Positions 14,484 through 22,299 of a stretch of 29,243 nucleotides of DNA are shown here, in pieces; within the stretch, counting starts at the first letter, position 1; the number at the start of each line of letters is the position of its first letter. Below the pieces are notes generated by a model. It did no database searches. It was not told the DNA's origin and saw only the letters and a program-made list of their open reading frames with translations. Origin of the DNA: JAFLCA01 sp041907145 (GTDB taxonomy: Bacteria; Bdellovibrionota_C; UBA2361; JAFLCA01); the NCBI GenBank assembly GCA_041907145.1, contig JAYRHW010000102.1, positions 1 through 29,243 of the forward strand, read 5' to 3'. A program made the translations under genes and the position numbers.

Positions 14484-14863
14484 AGTAAACTCCACTCAAA
14501 AATAAATTCGTGATCTCAACCCTCTTCGCAAGCGCGAGCTCACGACTGACGTTCACGACTACAAAAAACGACCACAAAAATTTTTGTAGACGCCAACGTT
14601 AGCGATCCCTGTTGTGTTGCAGGTTGATCGAAAGTTGAAGACTCGTGCAGACCTTCCCGGACCGATAACACCGGGATTTCATAGCGAAATATGCTATTTC
14701 TGCGAGCGTCGGATGTTAACCGGTTTCGAAAACAATCTCAATATGTTGAGCACGCTTTTTAAGCCAATTCCGCCCGCCTCGAAAAGCACGTCAATCCCAA
14801 AATTAACGGTACCGTTATCGGCTCGACTGGCGATGAATTAGATTATCTAACAGATTCAGAATG
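14484..14863 (-). other. 380-bp gene-free leader between adk and rpmJ
   Basis: No credible reading frame on either strand. In particular no IF-1 (infA) or methionine aminopeptidase (map), which often sit here. It contains an ACAAAAATTTTTGT palindrome near 14573-14586, a CCCGG/CCGGG hairpin near 14657-14674 and a promoter candidate (14713-14741). It is probably the 5' leader of the alpha operon and a place for S4-type autoregulation (inference). Confidence 0.5.
14713..14741 (-). promoter_or_regulatory. Candidate promoter for rpmJ-rpsM-rpsK-rpsD-rpoA
   Basis: On the minus strand TTGAGA (14741-14736) and TAACAT (14718-14713) are spaced by exactly 17 bases. The -35 matches consensus at 5 of 6 and the -10 at 4 of 6. 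It would give a leader of about 220 bases before rpmJ. It lies in the only large gap of the operon, just where a separate alpha-operon promoter is expected. Confidence 0.45.
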
Positions 14864-15430
14864 TTAGCTTACGCTCTTCATAACTCGAGCATGGACTTCC
14901 TCAATCGTGCCCAATCCGTCGATCTCTATCACCCCGCCCGGCAAACCGCGGTAATACTCGGTAACCGGTGCGGTTTGCTTCCAATAGACCTGCAGGCGGT
15001 TGGCAAATACCTGCTCATTGTCGTCGCTACGGCCGGACCCAGACTGTCCCCGATTACGAACCCGCTCAATCAGAACAGCATCAGGAACCTTTAGCTCTAC
15101 CACATGGCTAATTGGCTTGTTGATCTTCTGGAGCAGGGCAGTCAAGGCCTTGCCCTGATCGACGGTGCGTGGAAAACCATCCAAGAGAAATCCGTTTTCG
15201 CAATCCTTCTGTTTGAGGCGCTCATCGATGATTTCCACCACGGTCGCGTCCGGCACGAGCTCTCCGGCATCAAGAAACCCCTTCACCCGCCGGCCCAACG
15301 CAGAGCCGGAATTGACCGCTGCACGCATCATCTCGCCGGTAGATATATGGGAGATTTTTGCATCGCGGGCCAAAAGAATGGCTTGAGTGCCCTTGCCTGC
15401 GCCCGGTGGACCCAAAAGAATAACGCGCAT
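14864..15430 (-). CDS. adk: Adenylate kinase (short-lid form)
   Basis: 188 residues. Interconverts 2 ADP and ATP + AMP. P-loop GPPGAGKGTQ (7-16), AMP-binding THISTGEMMR-like block (ISTGEMMR), DGFPRT motif. The LID is short (RNRGQSGSGRSDDNEQ), without the four-Cys zinc knuckle or the long insert of E. coli-type enzymes; hence 188 rather than about 214 residues. It sits 37 bp after secY, the usual position in the spc operon. Confidence 0.96.
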   Translation of the reverse strand: MRVILLGPPGAGKGTQAILLARDAKISHISTGEMMRAAVNSGSALGRRVKGFLDAGELVPDATVVEIIDERLKQKDCENGFLLDGFPRTVDQGKALTALLQKINKPISHVVELKVPDAVLIERVRNRGQSGSGRSDDNEQVFANRLQVYWKQTAPVTEYYRGLPGGVIEIDGLGTIEEVHARVMKSVS

Positions 15431-15467
15431 AACGCCCTTCTCCTTTTAGTACGGAATGAAACTGCTT

Positions 15468-16808
15468 CTATCGTCGCAACAAACGCGAGCGCATGTGACT
15501 CATCGATCCCAAACCGCCACGCATCTTGGTGCTCTTGCTCATGAAGGCTTCATAATTTCGGGCAACCACATGCGACTCGATCTGAGATGCCGTATCGAGC
15601 GTGACACCGACAACGATCAAAATAGCGGTTCCACCGAACACATGAGCAAAGGAGGTCGCGCCCATGTTGAAGAAGATCAACTGCGGCACCACGCAAACCG
15701 CAGCGATGTAGAGCGCACCCCACAAAGTCATGCGATTGAGCACATCATAAAGATAATCAGCCGTCTGCTTGCCAGGGCGGACAGTCGGGATAAATCCACC
15801 ATTTTTCTTTAAATTCTCCGCAACTTCCGGAGGATTGAATATCACTGCGGTATAAAAGTAACTAAACAGGATAATCATGGTCACGAATACCGCCGTATAA
15901 ACCCAGCTGCCTGGGTGCATATACTGCATGAAATCCTGCACAGTCTCATTCTTGGAGAACGATGCGATCGTTGCTGGAACAACGAGGAATGCAGAGGCAA
16001 AAATCGGAGGAATTACGCCAGCCATATTTACCTTGAGCGGCATATACTGAGTCTGCGCCTGGGCCATATGCTTACCAACCATGCGACGCGGATATTGTAT
16101 CGGAATCTTGCGATGCGAACGCTCGACGAACACGATGGCCGCGGTTGTAAGCACAGTAAAGACAATCAGTCCCAGAACGGTCAAAGGTTGGATTTCACCA
16201 GTCCTCGACAAGGCAAGCGTCTCGAAGAACACGCTCGGCATACGCGCGACGATACCGGCAAAAATGATGACACTGATGCCGTTGCCAATCCCCTTCTCTG
16301 TAATTTGTTCGCCAAGCCACATGATAAATGCAGTGCCGGCAGTAAGTGAAAGCATAGTCGTCAAGCGAAATGTCCAACCAGGCGCATGCACCAGGTTCTG
16401 GCCCTCGAGACCATAGGCAATCATCAGGCTCTGAAACAGCGCGAGCAAGACCGTGCCATAGCGAGTATAGCGAGTGATTACCCGCTGCCCGGCTTCCCCC
16501 TCCTTCTTAAGTTGTTCGAGCGCAGGGATGGTAGGGGCCAATACCTGAATGATGATGGAAACCGAAATGTACGGGGTAATGCCGAGAGTAAAGATGGAGA
16601 AATGTTCGAGCGCGCCTCCGCTGAACATATTGACCAGACCGAAGAGCGTCCCATCCCCGGTATCAAACAAGCGGCGCAGGGCTTCAACATTTATACCAGG
16701 GGTCGATACGAATACTCCGAGCCGATACACCGCCAACATTAGCAGTGTAAACATGATTCTCTTTCGCAGTTCCGGAATCTTTCCGACGTTACCAAGGCCG
16801 CCGATCAT
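15468..16808 (-). CDS. secY: Preprotein translocase subunit SecY
   Basis: 446 residues with ten predicted membrane segments, the protein-conducting pore of the inner membrane. Recognisable parts: N-terminal LRKRIMFTLLMLAVYRLGVFV, the plug-side region after GVFVSTPGI, PYISVSIIIQVL, the IGNGISVIIFAGI segment, and the cytoplasmic loop ERSHRKIPIQYPRRMVG that receives SecA and the ribosome. C-terminus RGGLGSMSHMRSRLLRR is basic as usual. Located between rplO (98-bp spacer with a perfect hairpin) and adk. Confidence 0.98.
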   Translation of the reverse strand: MIGGLGNVGKIPELRKRIMFTLLMLAVYRLGVFVSTPGINVEALRRLFDTGDGTLFGLVNMFSGGALEHFSIFTLGITPYISVSIIIQVLAPTIPALEQLKKEGEAGQRVITRYTRYGTVLLALFQSLMIAYGLEGQNLVHAPGWTFRLTTMLSLTAGTAFIMWLGEQITEKGIGNGISVIIFAGIVARMPSVFFETLALSRTGEIQPLTVLGLIVFTVLTTAAIVFVERSHRKIPIQYPRRMVGKHMAQAQTQYMPLKVNMAGVIPPIFASAFLVVPATIASFSKNETVQDFMQYMHPGSWVYTAVFVTMIILFSYFYTAVIFNPPEVAENLKKNGGFIPTVRPGKQTADYLYDVLNRMTLWGALYIAAVCVVPQLIFFNMGATSFAHVFGGTAILIVVGVTLDTASQIESHVVARNYEAFMSKSTKMRGGLGSMSHMRSRLLRR

Positions 16809-16849
16809 GTGATGTACCTAATGTGGATGACTAAACGCTAAAAATGATA

Positions 16850-16891
16850 AAACCACAGAGGACACAAAAAACATAGTGTCCTCTGTGGTTT
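16850..16891. other. Perfect 16-bp hairpin in the rplO-secY spacer
   Basis: AAACCACAGAGGACAC (16850-16865) pairs perfectly with its complement (16876-16891) around an A-rich 10-base loop. In the transcript direction (minus) the stem ends in GGTTT and is followed by a loose T-rich stretch, so it could partly terminate or stop exonucleases between rplO and secY. It is not related in sequence to the double-hairpin repeats. The ACCACAGAGGACACA core resembles dispersed repeats I recall from several genomes. Confidence 0.65.
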
Positions 16892-16906
16892 ATAGTTCCC
16901 CCGCCC

Positions 16907-17386
16907 TTATGCCTGCTTCTGCTGGGGAGCAATCAGCTCAACCGTTCCGCCGAGCTTCTCAATCTTGGCCTTGGCTGAAGCTGAAATGGCGTGAACCTTG
17001 AGGTTAAGCTTCTTGGTCAACTCGCCCGTGCCAAGCACCTTCACTCCCGCCTTGCTGCGGTTATGATTTCCGTAGCTAAGTGCCAAGATCATATCAGCAT
17101 CAACCGTCGACCCGTTATCGAAACGCTCGAGCTTAGAAAGATTAATAACGTGGTATTGGTTGACTCCAAGCACCTTCTGCCGGGACGTAAATCCGAACTT
17201 GGGCAGGCGCCTATAGAGGGGCATCTGACCACCCTCGAATCCAGGGCTCACCTTGCCGCCAGTACGAGCTGTCTGTCCCTTACCGCCCTTTCCTGAGGTT
17301 TTTCCGGCACCGGATGACTCACCGCGGCCGACTCTTCGCCTTGATTTGCGGGCCCCATGTGGAGGAGCAAGTTTTGAAAGTTCCAT
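16907..17386 (-). CDS. rplO: 50S ribosomal protein L15
   Basis: 159 residues. Late-assembly 50S protein. N-terminal Gly/Arg-rich MELSKLAPPHGARKSRRRVGRG..GKGGKGQTARTGG, then QMPLYRRLPKFGF and the C-terminal L15/L18e domain KVLGTGELTKKLNLKVHAISASAKAKIEKLGGT. Follows rpmD by 20 bp and precedes secY, as in canonical spc operons. Confidence 0.98.
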   Translation of the reverse strand: MELSKLAPPHGARKSRRRVGRGESSGAGKTSGKGGKGQTARTGGKVSPGFEGGQMPLYRRLPKFGFTSRQKVLGVNQYHVINLSKLERFDNGSTVDADMILALSYGNHNRSKAGVKVLGTGELTKKLNLKVHAISASAKAKIEKLGGTVELIAPQQKQA

Positions 17387-17406
17387 AGCTATATTCTCTC
17401 TACTAT

Positions 17407-17613
17407 CTACTTCTGTGTCTGAATCTCGAGCACGCTACGAACGCGGCGCACCATGCCCATGATGGCAGGAGTGGCCGGGTGTTCGCAGGTATCACCGATA
17501 CGTCCGAGGCCAAGCGCACGCAAGGTGCCGCGAACTCGTTGATCACGTCCGATCAAGCTGCGAATCTGCTTGACCACGATCTTTCCTGCCGTTGTGTTCT
17601 TACCGGTCGCCAT
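17407..17613 (-). CDS. rpmD: 50S ribosomal protein L30
   Basis: 68 residues, bacterial short form. KIVVKQIRSLIGRDQRVRGTLRALGLGRIGDTCEHPATPAIMGMVRRVRSVLEI covers the whole ferredoxin-like fold. It has a slightly longer N-terminus (MATGKNTTAG) than the shortest homologues. 13 bp after rpsE and 20 bp before rplO. Confidence 0.97.
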   Translation of the reverse strand: MATGKNTTAGKIVVKQIRSLIGRDQRVRGTLRALGLGRIGDTCEHPATPAIMGMVRRVRSVLEIQTQK

Positions 17614-17626
17614 ACAATCTAACGTC

Positions 17627-18163
17627 CTATAACGCCTTATATCCTAAACGATCGAGGTCGCTGCTGCGCATGGCGGCGACTACCTCTGGCTCCTTCATTC
17701 TCAGAAGTCCTTCGATGGTGGCCTGCAACACGTTGTGAGGGTTGCTCGAACCGATGCACTTCGTACGAATATCCTTGATGCCCGCTGCTTCGACTACAGA
17801 GCGAACGACCGAACCGGCAATAACCCCAGTACCAGGCTGGGCTGCCTTGAGCATAACCGACGACGCACCAGATTTTCCGAGCGTGTCATGCGGCACTGTG
17901 GTTCCACGAAGCGGGACCTTGATGATGCTCTTACGAGCCTGCTCAGACGCCTTACGAATGGCGTCCGGAACCTCGCCTGCCTTTCCAAGTCCGTAGCCGA
18001 TGTGGCCACGTCCATCACCCGTAACAACCAATGCGCTGAAGCTAAAGCGACGCCCGCCCTTCACCACCTTGGCTACACGATTGATGAATACGGTCTTATC
18101 CTTCAGCTCTCCGCACTGATCAGCGGGAATTCGTCGGACATCAATTTTATCTTTAAACGCCAT
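17627..18163 (-). CDS. rpsE: 30S ribosomal protein S5
   Basis: 178 residues. Decoding-fidelity protein with an N-terminal dsRBD-like domain (KTVFINRVAKVVKGGRRFSFSALVVTGDGRGHIGYGLGKAGEVPDAIRKA) and a C-terminal domain (TGVIAGSVVRSVVEAAGIKDIRTKCIGSSNPHNV). All conserved blocks are present; no anomaly. 15 bp after rplR, 13 bp before rpmD. Confidence 0.98.
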   Translation of the reverse strand: MAFKDKIDVRRIPADQCGELKDKTVFINRVAKVVKGGRRFSFSALVVTGDGRGHIGYGLGKAGEVPDAIRKASEQARKSIIKVPLRGTTVPHDTLGKSGASSVMLKAAQPGTGVIAGSVVRSVVEAAGIKDIRTKCIGSSNPHNVLQATIEGLLRMKEPEVVAAMRSSDLDRLGYKAL

Positions 18164-18178
18164 AGCTCACGCACCTGA

Positions 18179-18589
18179 TTAAAACTGTAACCCACCTTCA
18201 CGAGCACCTTCGGCAATTGCCTGGATGCGACCGTGATACACGAAGCCGTTACGATCAAAAACGACCTGCGAAATCTTCTTGCCCAGGCAGCGCTCGGCCA
18301 ATACAAGCCCTACCGCACGAGCAGCAGCGACACTCTTCTTGGACTTCGCCTTGCTCGGCGCTTCCTCGACATTGATCGAAGGGATCTTGTCAGCCACTTC
18401 CTTCTCCAAAGTCGAGGCAGCAGCCAGTGTCACGCCCGAAATATCATCAACAAGCTGCGCATAGGTATGCTGCACGCTCTTGAAAACCGTCAAGCGCGGG
18501 CGCTCGGCCGTTCCCGTTATACGGCGACGAATGCGATGCTTAGCACGATCGCGGGCAGAAGTTTTAATTTTCTTTGACTTAATTGCCAT
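18179..18589 (-). CDS. rplR: 50S ribosomal protein L18
   Basis: 136 residues. Binds 5S rRNA with L5. Basic N-terminus (KSKKIKTSARDRAKHRIRRRITG), then RPRLTVFKSVQHTYAQLVDDISGVTLAAAST and C-terminal VVFDRNGFVYHGRIQAIAEGAREGGLQF. A modest insert (INVEEAPSKAKSKKSV) makes it slightly longer than average. Tight spacing to rplF (17 bp) and rpsE (15 bp). Confidence 0.97.
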   Translation of the reverse strand: MAIKSKKIKTSARDRAKHRIRRRITGTAERPRLTVFKSVQHTYAQLVDDISGVTLAAASTLEKEVADKIPSINVEEAPSKAKSKKSVAAARAVGLVLAERCLGKKISQVVFDRNGFVYHGRIQAIAEGAREGGLQF

Positions 18590-18606
18590 AGCTTACTCCG
18601 ATGCTG

Positions 18607-19146
18607 TTAAGCCTTCTTACCGGTCTTACCAGCCTTGCGACGAATCTTCTCTTCAACAAACTTAATACCCTTCCCAAGATACGGCTCTGGAGGCTGCACC
18701 TTGCGAATGCGTGCGGCCACCGTACCTACGAGCTCGCGATCTGCGGACTCGAGATCGATAATATTCTTGGTAACCGTGCACTTCACTTCCTTAGGCAAAT
18801 CCATCTTCACTTCATGTGAAAATCCCACTGCCAGAGTCAGTGCTTGGCCGGCGATCTTGGCATTGTATCCAACGCCGTTGAGTTCGAGCGATCGCTTCCA
18901 GCCCTTGGTGACGCCCTGCACCATGTTGTTCAGATGAGCGCGCGCCGTTCCCCAGTTGGCATCCGACTGCGTGTCGGACCCGGTAACGCTCAACACGAGC
19001 TTGCCATCCTGAACTGCCACGGCCACGCCGCGCCCTGGCCTGAATTGCAGCTTGCCCTTAGGGCCTTCCACATTGACGACGCCGTCGTTAACTGCGGCTT
19101 TAACACCAGCAGGAAGAACAACGGGCATTTTTCCTATACGAGACAT
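18607..19146 (-). CDS. rplF: 50S ribosomal protein L6
   Basis: 179 residues with the two repeated alpha-beta domains of L6, near the GTPase-associated centre. MSRIGKMPVVLPAGVKAAVNDGVVNVEGPKGKL opens the protein, and PPEPYLGKGIKFVEEKIRRKAGKTGKK is the conserved C-terminus. No anomaly. 21 bp after rpsH. Confidence 0.98.
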   Translation of the reverse strand: MSRIGKMPVVLPAGVKAAVNDGVVNVEGPKGKLQFRPGRGVAVAVQDGKLVLSVTGSDTQSDANWGTARAHLNNMVQGVTKGWKRSLELNGVGYNAKIAGQALTLAVGFSHEVKMDLPKEVKCTVTKNIIDLESADRELVGTVAARIRKVQPPEPYLGKGIKFVEEKIRRKAGKTGKKA

Positions 19147-19167
19147 ACGCTTTACGCTCTCAATTCG

Positions 19168-19569
19168 TTAGCTAACGACCGCCAAAACTTCGCCGCCAAT
19201 CTTTCTGCGACGGGCTTCACGATCCGACATAACCCCTTGCGAGGTGGAGACAATTGAAATTCCAAGTCCGGATTCTACGCGAGGCATATGATCCGTGCTG
19301 GCATAGACGCGCTTCCCGGATTTGCTGATGCGGCGCAGAGAATTCATAGCCGGCTGTCCTGAACTGTAATACTTCAAGAAAACTTCGAATTCCTCGAACT
19401 TATCCTCGGCATCCTTCTTCGTATCGACATGGTCGATGAACCCTTCGGTCTTGAGTACCTCAAGCACCTTGGCGACGAGGCTGGACTTCAGCACACGAAC
19501 CGACTTGTGACCGGCGCGCTGTGCGTTACGAATTCTGGTAAGTGCGTCTGCTACTGAATCTGTTTTCAT
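19168..19569 (-). CDS. rpsH: 30S ribosomal protein S8
   Basis: 133 residues. Primary 16S rRNA binder and, in E. coli, repressor of the spc operon. SVADALTRIRNAQRAGHKSVRVLKSSLVAKVLEVL opens it, and GISIVSTSQGVMSDREARRRKIGGEVLAVV is the conserved C-terminal RNA-binding block. 15 bp after rpsN and 21 bp before rplF. Confidence 0.98.
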   Translation of the reverse strand: MKTDSVADALTRIRNAQRAGHKSVRVLKSSLVAKVLEVLKTEGFIDHVDTKKDAEDKFEEFEVFLKYYSSGQPAMNSLRRISKSGKRVYASTDHMPRVESGLGISIVSTSQGVMSDREARRRKIGGEVLAVVS

Positions 19570-19584
19570 ACTCTTTCCTTCAAA

Positions 19585-19770
19585 CTACCAGCTCGACTTC
19601 ATAACGCCGGGAATCAGCCCCTTATGTGCGAAATCGCGGAAGCAAATTCTGCACAGCAGGAACTTCCTGTACACTGCGCGCGGGCGTCCACAGGCCTGAC
19701 AGCGGGTATAGGCACGCACCTTAAACTTCGGTGTTTGCGAGCTTTTAATAACAAGACATTTTTTTGCCAC
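19585..19770 (-). CDS. rpsN: 30S ribosomal protein S14, type Z (zinc-binding)
   Basis: 61 residues, short zinc-ribbon form with Cys24-x2-Cys27 and Cys40-x2-Cys43 (TRCQACGRPRAVYRKFLLCRICF). The C-terminal FRDFAHKGLIPGVMKSSW is diagnostic of type Z S14. Start is GTG at 19770, with GAGGAG about 10 bases upstream. Together with the zinc forms of S4 and L36, this operon codes for several zinc-dependent ribosomal proteins. Confidence 0.97.
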   Translation of the reverse strand: MAKKCLVIKSSQTPKFKVRAYTRCQACGRPRAVYRKFLLCRICFRDFAHKGLIPGVMKSSW

Positions 19771-19804
19771 GCGAACTATTCTCCTCGATTACGAATTCAA
19801 ATTC

Positions 19805-20359
19805 TTAGTTGCGCTCCGTTGCATGACGGAAGGGCATTCCGAGATGCGACAGCAGTGCCTTACCCTCTTCATCAGTCCGGGCTGTGGTGACGAAGGTGAT
19901 GTCCATACCGCGAATCTTATCAAGCTTGTCCATCTCGATTTCAGGGAACACAATTTGTTCCTTGATCCCGAGAGTGTAGTTACCACGACCGTCAAAACCC
20001 TTGACTGGAGTACCGCGGAAGTCGCGCACACGAGGAAGGGCAACGGAAACCAAGCGATCTAGAAAGTCGAACATACGCTCTTTGCGCAGGGTGACCATGC
20101 AGCCAATCGGCAAGTTCGCCCGCAGCTTGAATGCGGCGATAGCCTTCTTGGAACGGGTGACCATCGGCTTCTGGCCGCTGACCTGCGTCATGGAATAGAC
20201 CGCATAGTCGATAGACTTGCTGTTCTGGACAACCTCACCAACACCGGCGTTCAGCACGATTTTGACGAGCTTAGGAACCTGCATGGGCGAGGAGTACTTA
20301 AACTCCTTCATCAAGGCAGGTATCACTTCTTTGTTATAACGTTCTTGCAATCGGTTCAT
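19805..20359 (-). CDS. rplE: 50S ribosomal protein L5
   Basis: 184 residues. Central-protuberance protein that binds 5S rRNA and contacts P-site tRNA. MNRLQERYNKEVIPALMKEF, PKLVKIVLNAGVGEVVQNSK, GQKPMVTRSKKAIAAFKLRANLPIGCMVTLR and the C-terminal MDITFVTTARTDEEGKALLSHLGMPF are all typical. 37 bp after rplX. Confidence 0.98.
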   Translation of the reverse strand: MNRLQERYNKEVIPALMKEFKYSSPMQVPKLVKIVLNAGVGEVVQNSKSIDYAVYSMTQVSGQKPMVTRSKKAIAAFKLRANLPIGCMVTLRKERMFDFLDRLVSVALPRVRDFRGTPVKGFDGRGNYTLGIKEQIVFPEIEMDKLDKIRGMDITFVTTARTDEEGKALLSHLGMPFRHATERN

Positions 20360-20396
20360 CGTTCGACTCCTGCAGGCTCACACCCGCATCTGCTCC

Positions 20397-20747
20397 TTAA
20401 ATCTGCACAAACTCTTTGCTCTTGGGATCCAGATACCCACGAACCTTGGTCCCATCGGTCAACGTCTTATGCTTGATTCGCACCGGTCGTTGAATTTTCT
20501 CAGCGTAAAACATCAGATTCGAGACGTGGATTGGGGCTTCCTTCGGAACTTTGCCGGAGGGCTTATTCGGCCCGGATTGCCGCTGATGGCGGCTCACAAA
20601 GTTCAACCCCTCGATGACGGCACGATCGCCAACAAAACGCAGGATTTTACCGGTTTTGCCCTTGTTCGGTCGCTTCTGATTGTTGCCACCGGCAATCACC
20701 ATGACGGTGTCGCCGCGCTTCAAGTTGTGTTTCTGTTTTGCACTCAT
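20397..20747 (-). CDS. rplX: 50S ribosomal protein L24
   Basis: 116 residues from the ATG at 20747; a GTG three codons upstream is possible. Assembly-initiator protein of the 50S. The KOW motif is KRGDTVMVIAGGNNQKRPNKGKTGKI, and the C-terminus (RIKHKTLTDGTKVRGYLDPKSKEFV) is normal. 16 bp after rplN. Confidence 0.96.
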   Translation of the reverse strand: MSAKQKHNLKRGDTVMVIAGGNNQKRPNKGKTGKILRFVGDRAVIEGLNFVSRHQRQSGPNKPSGKVPKEAPIHVSNLMFYAEKIQRPVRIKHKTLTDGTKVRGYLDPKSKEFVQI

Positions 20748-20763
20748 TATCTTCACCGACCTC

Positions 20764-21132
20764 TTACAACACCTCTGGAGCGAGCGAGATGATCTTCATG
20801 AACTTCTTCGCACGCAACTCACGAGCAACTGGTCCGAAAATACGCGTTCCCACTGGCTCCTGCGTCGCGTTAATCAGCACTGCGCTGTTATCGTCAAACT
20901 TAATATATGATCCGTCATCACGGGCGATCTCCTTGGCCGTTCGTACGACCACGGCCTTGTGCACGGAGCCCTTGGCGATCTTCGAATTCGGGATCGCTTC
21001 CTTCACCGCCACAACGATAACGTCGCCGACCGTGGCATATCTACGACGGGAACCGCCGAGCACCTTCACGCAAACAACTCGCTTCGCGCCCGAGTTATCT
21101 GCCACATCTAAAACTGTCTTGAGCTGAATCAT
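20764..21132 (-). CDS. rplN: 50S ribosomal protein L14
   Basis: 122 residues, the usual length. Forms intersubunit bridges with 16S rRNA. MIQLKTVLDVADNSGAKRVVCVKVLGGSRRRYATVGDVIVV and the C-terminal IFGPVARELRAKKFMKIISLAPEVL are near-invariant L14 blocks. Start ATG at 21132, 31 bp after rpsQ. Confidence 0.98.
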   Translation of the reverse strand: MIQLKTVLDVADNSGAKRVVCVKVLGGSRRRYATVGDVIVVAVKEAIPNSKIAKGSVHKAVVVRTAKEIARDDGSYIKFDDNSAVLINATQEPVGTRIFGPVARELRAKKFMKIISLAPEVL

Positions 21133-21163
21133 GGTCGCTACCTTTCAATCAAATTCGCATCAC

Positions 21164-21451
21164 TTATGCAGTGATTTCTGCCTTGGTGATTACCGTCTCG
21201 ACCTTCCAGCGCTTCAACTTACTGAGCGGGCGAGTCTCGACGATGCGGACACGATCGCCGATTTGGCACTCGTTCTTCTCGTCATGGGCGTAGTGCTTGC
21301 TGGTCTTGCGGATGTACTTGCCGTAAGCCTGATGCTGCACCTGGCGCATCACCGCTACGACCACCGTCTTCTTCATCTTGTTGCTGACGACGACACCTTC
21401 GCGGGTCTTTCGTAACCCTCTGCCTTCCGTGTGAGTCTGTTTCTCAGCCAT
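21164..21451 (-). CDS. rpsQ: 30S ribosomal protein S17
   Basis: 95 residues, OB-fold. Early 16S rRNA binder. GVVVSNKMKKTVVVAVMRQVQHQAYGKYIRKTSKHYAHDEKN and CQIGDRVRIVETRPLSKLKRWKV are the family blocks. 25 bp after rpmC. Confidence 0.97.
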   Translation of the reverse strand: MAEKQTHTEGRGLRKTREGVVVSNKMKKTVVVAVMRQVQHQAYGKYIRKTSKHYAHDEKNECQIGDRVRIVETRPLSKLKRWKVETVITKAEITA

Positions 21452-21476
21452 ACCTTCCTCTTACTCCTCAAATTCC

Positions 21477-21701
21477 TTAAGCCTGTTTTGCCTTGCCGGC
21501 GTCAACGGTACGGGCCGAGATGGCGCCCAAAACGCGCGCCAAGTTGCGCTTCAACTCGCCAATGCGATGCCCTTGCGTGAGCTGCCCTGAAGCATTGCGA
21601 AAACGCAGCTTCATCAGCTCCTCAGCCATCGTAGTAGCCCGCGTGCGGAGATCTTCCGTCGACAGCCCGCCAATCTCTTTCAAAAATTCTTTACGCTTCA
21701 T
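21477..21701 (-). CDS. rpmC: 50S ribosomal protein L29
   Basis: 74 residues, two-helix hairpin at the peptide exit site. LSTEDLRTRATTMAEELMKLRFRNASGQLTQGHRIGELKRNLARVLGAI matches L29. Short Ala/Lys tail. 34 bp after rplP and 25 bp before rpsQ. Confidence 0.97.
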   Translation of the reverse strand: MKRKEFLKEIGGLSTEDLRTRATTMAEELMKLRFRNASGQLTQGHRIGELKRNLARVLGAISARTVDAGKAKQA

Positions 21702-21735
21702 AACTCACTATCGCTCAATAAAATCTATGCGAAAT

Positions 21736-22161
21736 TTACAGCAAGAACTCGGAGCGCTTCACGATCTTCGTCTTGAGCGGGAGCTTCGAAGCTGCACGCA
21801 ACAAGGCGCCCTCTGCAACATCGGCCGTCACGCCGGTCATCTCATACAACACACGACCCGGACGAACTTCGCATACCCATAGTTCAGGAGAGCCCTTTCC
21901 GGATCCCATTCGGGTTTCAGCGGGCTTCTTGGTCAACGGCTTATCCGGGAACACCTTGGTCCAGATCTTTCCACCACGTTTCGCATGGCGGCTGAGAGCC
22001 TGACGACCTGCTTCGAGCTGACGATTGGTAATCCAACCGGCCTCGAGAACTTTGAGACCAAAGTCGCCGAACTCCAGCGTCGTACCGCGCGTCTCGGTGC
22101 CCTGCAGATGGCGCACTTGCTTCATCTGCTTTCGATATTTTGTTTTCTTTGGCGATAACAT
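21736..22161 (-). CDS. rplP: 50S ribosomal protein L16
   Basis: 141 residues. Organises the A-site region of the 50S. MLSPKKTKYRKQMKQVRHLQG, GWITNRQLEAGRQALSRHAKRGGKIW, TRMGSGKGSPELWV and GRVLYEMTGV are typical. It starts 138 bp after the rpsC stop, the widest spacer inside the S10/spc block, which carries repeat copy B. Confidence 0.98.
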   Translation of the reverse strand: MLSPKKTKYRKQMKQVRHLQGTETRGTTLEFGDFGLKVLEAGWITNRQLEAGRQALSRHAKRGGKIWTKVFPDKPLTKKPAETRMGSGKGSPELWVCEVRPGRVLYEMTGVTADVAEGALLRAASKLPLKTKIVKRSEFLL

Positions 22162-22229
22162 AGCTAAATCTCACTATCTCAAATCTCTTCGGTCAAACTC
22201 ACCACCCGGGAGCGTCACTGTCTTGCGCC

Positions 22230-22291
22230 GGGGTTCCAAGGGCCAAGCCCTTGGGCGTCTCATCCGAATCTTGGCTATGCCAAGTTCGGAT
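22230..22291 (-). repeat. Double-hairpin intergenic repeat, copy B (rpsC-rplP spacer)
   Basis: Small hairpin CCAAGGG/CCCTTGG (22236-22242, 22248-22254) with a CCAAG loop. After a 7-base linker comes the larger hairpin: ATCCGAA (22262-22268) against TTCGGAT (22285-22291), single bulged T at 22269, CTTGGC/GCCAAG inner stem (22270-22275, 22279-22284) and a TAT loop. That is 13 bp of pairing and the best-folded copy. It starts 8 bp after the rpsC stop. The stem bases differ from copies A and C yet pairing is kept. Confidence 0.78.
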
Positions 22292-22299
22292 AGCAAAAA

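Noticed and set aside
14614..14841. A 75-codon plus-strand frame in the adk-rpmJ gap
   Set aside because: Sequence shows no family resemblance or good SD, opposes the operon and overlaps the promoter candidate; more likely chance.
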